From Oceanispirochaeta sp. M1 (GTDB lineage Bacteria > Spirochaetota > Spirochaetia > DSM-2461), in assembly GCF_003346715.1 (NCBI RefSeq), contig NZ_QQPQ01000016.1, positions 1-64,000 of the forward strand: a stretch of 64,000 nucleotides of DNA, given 5' to 3'. Shown here piece after piece: positions 61,955-64,000 of this stretch. Below the pieces are notes generated by a model that was not told the DNA's origin, searched no databases, and saw only the letters and a program-made list of their open reading frames with translations. Made by a program: the position numbers and the translations under genes. The first letter of the stretch is position 1. Every line of letters begins with the position of its first letter.

Positions 61955-64000
61955 TTATTTTACTTTAATCCTGATGATATCCCAAAGTGTGATTTTGTCA
62001 ATGACCATTATATGGAAAGCCCCTTCCTGTTTGAGTTCGATTGTATTATTTTCCACCAGAGATTCAATTTCAAGACGGCCATTCAGGGAACTAAGGTCAA
62101 TCTGGATATTCAGAACCGGCATGGTTTCTTCCATCAATTCATAGGGTCTCTCGAAATTCCCATCCATCGAATCCATCAACCCACAACAAACCTGAGGATC
62201 GCTGCCGGGAACCATTATATGGATATATATATTTTCTCCCTGATCATAAATCACGAAGTCTGGTCTTTTTGAAGCTATAATGCTGATGCGTGGTGTCAGT
62301 TCCAATGACTTTAGATGATTCTGTATAAGATCACGGTAAGGACGCAGTGGTTGTTTGGCATAGTGAAAAGCCAGAGCCTGGGGCAGGAAAGTGCATCCAC
62401 CTTTTCCATAATTTCTGGTGAGGAGTCCCGGCCAACCGCTGTCCTGCCCTGGTGCAGGCAGATTATTATGGAAAAAATCATTGGGCTTTTTACCCCTTAT
62501 AGGTCTCAGAATAGAACCAGATGTTCGTACATCCTGTGATAAGGCCTCATAGGGTTGAAAGAATCCTCTTACCATGAGGGGGGCGGCCTGAAAGGATGGC
62601 ATTGAAAAATATGATATTTCATCATCCGTTTTTTTAATCTGCTTTATCTTCATTTCATTCCAGAAGGATTCATCAAAACCGCAGTTGCCGAAGGAGAGGA
62701 TATGCCCTCCCGAGCGGGTGTAATCTAAGAAGATTTCTTTTTCATTCTCATTAAATAAAAGGACTTCAGGTAGAATGATCAAGGCATATGAAGACAAATC
62801 TTCCGCTTTATCAATGAGTTCATCAAAAACGAAATCTACTGGGAAATTCATATCGTACAGTAGTTTAAAACTTCCCGAGATCTTTCTTATAAAGGCATTC
62901 TCATCTTTCTCAAGATCTTTACTCTTCTGAGAGTGATATATGGCAGCAAACTTTTCTCTCTCACCTTGAATACAGTGTGCAAATTTATCCATCTGAGAGA
63001 AAATCTGTTTCAATTCATTTCGATATAGTTCATTATCGATGGATCCATCAGCATAGGGTTCATCGTCGATGGTAACGGTTCCTCCCTGGGAAAAGACACT
63101 GAAACATTCCAATGCCAATTGCAATGCTGGTTTCCTTGTGTAATCCCATGTGTTGTTAAACCGCCCCAAAAGAGCTTCAAAAGGCCTGTCTTTGGCAACT
63201 CCCCTTAGAAATCTTGTAAAAATGGCAGGTGCCAAAATACCTGTCCAATCGGTATAAGCTTCTCCTGTAACATAGTCAGCCTCTGTAAGTGCTCCAATGG
63301 CACGGCTTCCCATGTTGTATGAAGAATAAGGGTAGCCCCAATAATTATTGGTGATTTTTAATTCCGGATTAACTCTCCGGATAAGAGTGTAAATTTCAGA
63401 ATAGAATTTTTCGATATAATCATAACGAAATTTCTTAAATGATATTATATCATTTAAGAAATCCCCCTTTAGATCACGTCCTGTTTTTTTCTTGTATTGT
63501 TCAAGGCAATGAGGACAGAAACAGCAATCATTTCCAATAATTGTCATATCAATCCAAAGGCCCTTCAGTCCGGGTTGGCCTGCTATTTCAGACAATTGGC
63601 GCATTACGACGTCTTTATATGGGGAGTTAATACAAAGAGTTTTCCAACGTGTGAACTCAAGGTTTCCTCGTGTACCATGAAAATTTTCAACTAACCAGTC
63701 TGGATGCTTTTCGGCCTCCCTTTCATCCCATGACACTGAGTAATAGGCAATTGTAGCAATATTTCGTTCAGCTAAAGACTCCGTCAATTCAAGCAGTAGA
63801 TTTTGCGTTTTCAGTCCCTTATGTTTGTGTCCCTCACTAGTATTATAGTAGAAGTTTCCGTACTGACACTTTGCAAAGGCAATCACTGAATCAACTCCCG
63901 CATTTGACATCTCAGAAGCTATATGTTCTGGAGAGAAAGCCTCGGCAATTCCCTGCCCCTCCCATTCGGGGAAGTGCATATCAAAAAAGATTCTTTTCTT
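61955..64000 (-). CDS. Putative glycoside hydrolase (GHL6-type barrel plus GATase-like domain), 5' end outside window
   Basis: About 680 residues visible. The first part matches the hypothetical glycosyl hydrolase 6 barrel: AKCQYGNFYYNTSEGHKHKG, AYYSVSWDEREAEKHPDW and LKGLWIDM. Acidic residues in WIDM and VTGEAYTDW are candidate catalytic positions. The later part (about 350-560) resembles the beta-galactosidase trimerisation, class I glutaminase-like domain. The ATG at 63977-63979 has no ribosome site, and the frame stays open to the window edge (RIFFDMHFPEW), so the true start lies outside. Substrate unknown. Confidence 0.8.
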   Translation of the reverse strand, partial: KKRIFFDMHFPEWEGQGIAEAFSPEHIASEMSNAGVDSVIAFAKCQYGNFYYNTSEGHKHKGLKTQNLLLELTESLAERNIATIAYYSVSWDEREAEKHPDWLVENFHGTRGNLEFTRWKTLCINSPYKDVVMRQLSEIAGQPGLKGLWIDMTIIGNDCCFCPHCLEQYKKKTGRDLKGDFLNDIISFKKFRYDYIEKFYSEIYTLIRRVNPELKITNNYWGYPYSSYNMGSRAIGALTEADYVTGEAYTDWTGILAPAIFTRFLRGVAKDRPFEALLGRFNNTWDYTRKPALQLALECFSVFSQGGTVTIDDEPYADGSIDNELYRNELKQIFSQMDKFAHCIQGEREKFAAIYHSQKSKDLEKDENAFIRKISGSFKLLYDMNFPVDFVFDELIDKAEDLSSYALIILPEVLLFNENEKEIFLDYTRSGGHILSFGNCGFDESFWNEMKIKQIKKTDDEISYFSMPSFQAAPLMVRGFFQPYEALSQDVRTSGSILRPIRGKKPNDFFHNNLPAPGQDSGWPGLLTRNYGKGGCTFLPQALAFHYAKQPLRPYRDLIQNHLKSLELTPRISIIASKRPDFVIYDQGENIYIHIMVPGSDPQVCCGLMDSMDGNFERPYELMEETMPVLNIQIDLSSLNGRLEIESLVENNTIELKQEGAFHIMVIDKITLWDIIRIKVK

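Overview
The window most likely comes from a free-living, carbohydrate-degrading spirochaete (Spirochaetaceae, Spirochaeta/Oceanispirochaeta-like). This placement is an inference. It rests on the density of ATPase-less sugar ABC importers paired with YesM/YesN-type two-component systems, and on the A-x-G followed by acidic/Gln residues that ends the signal peptides of six binding proteins. I see no rRNA, tRNA, CRISPR array or intact insertion sequence.

Layout. (1) 121-6549, minus: a two-component pair, a sugar-binding protein and two permeases; the last permease is cut short. (2) 6761-7723: a scar with a truncated Cache/MCP-like sensor, an IS256-type transposase fragment and a decayed minus-strand frame. 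(3) 7766-14566, plus: an LplB/LplC/LipO-type importer followed by its own histidine kinase and AraC-type response regulator. (4) 14679-about 15600, minus: remains of a NarL/NarX-type pair with nonsense codons. (5) 15761-26249, plus: an iron/siderophore locus with a PchR-like AraC regulator, MATE exporter, two ABC half-transporters, FecB-like binding protein, SAM methyltransferase, small membrane protein, FecCD permease and FecE ATPase. (6) 26310-35070, minus: an eight-gene operon with ROK kinase, NagB-like isomerase, ROK repressor, sugar importer, an MttB-family (trimethylamine-methyltransferase-like) protein and a GH4 glycosidase. (7) 35150-35650: a 5'-truncated histidine phosphatase. (8) 35725-41633, minus: a LacI regulator, an FbpABC/AfuABC-type importer and a HAD phosphatase. 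(9) 41748-47619: a DeoR-like regulator diverging from a UgpB-A-E-Q-like set, then a PfkB kinase. (10) 47699-49336: a Na/Pi cotransporter. (11) 49772-57488: a GH29 fucosidase with its importer, divergent from a third kinase/regulator pair. (12) 57643-59580: RecQ, then a decayed 1.4-kb stretch with a strong hairpin. (13) 60958-64000, minus: a LacI regulator and a GHL6-type glycosidase running off the window.

How the parts work together. Each sugar importer has a binding protein and two permeases but no ATPase, so a shared MsmK/UgpC-type ATPase elsewhere is expected. Specificity comes from local regulators and enzymes. The LacI protein of block 8 probably controls both its importer operon and the PfkB gene 5 kb away, because three near-identical CACACGTGTG-centred palindromes sit just after the predicted -10 boxes or in the leader of these units. 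The most unusual block is (6), where an MttB-family protein is embedded in what looks like an amino-sugar operon without any corrinoid protein. That pattern could reflect catabolism of an N-methylated amino sugar or another methylated glycoside, which is a hypothesis only.
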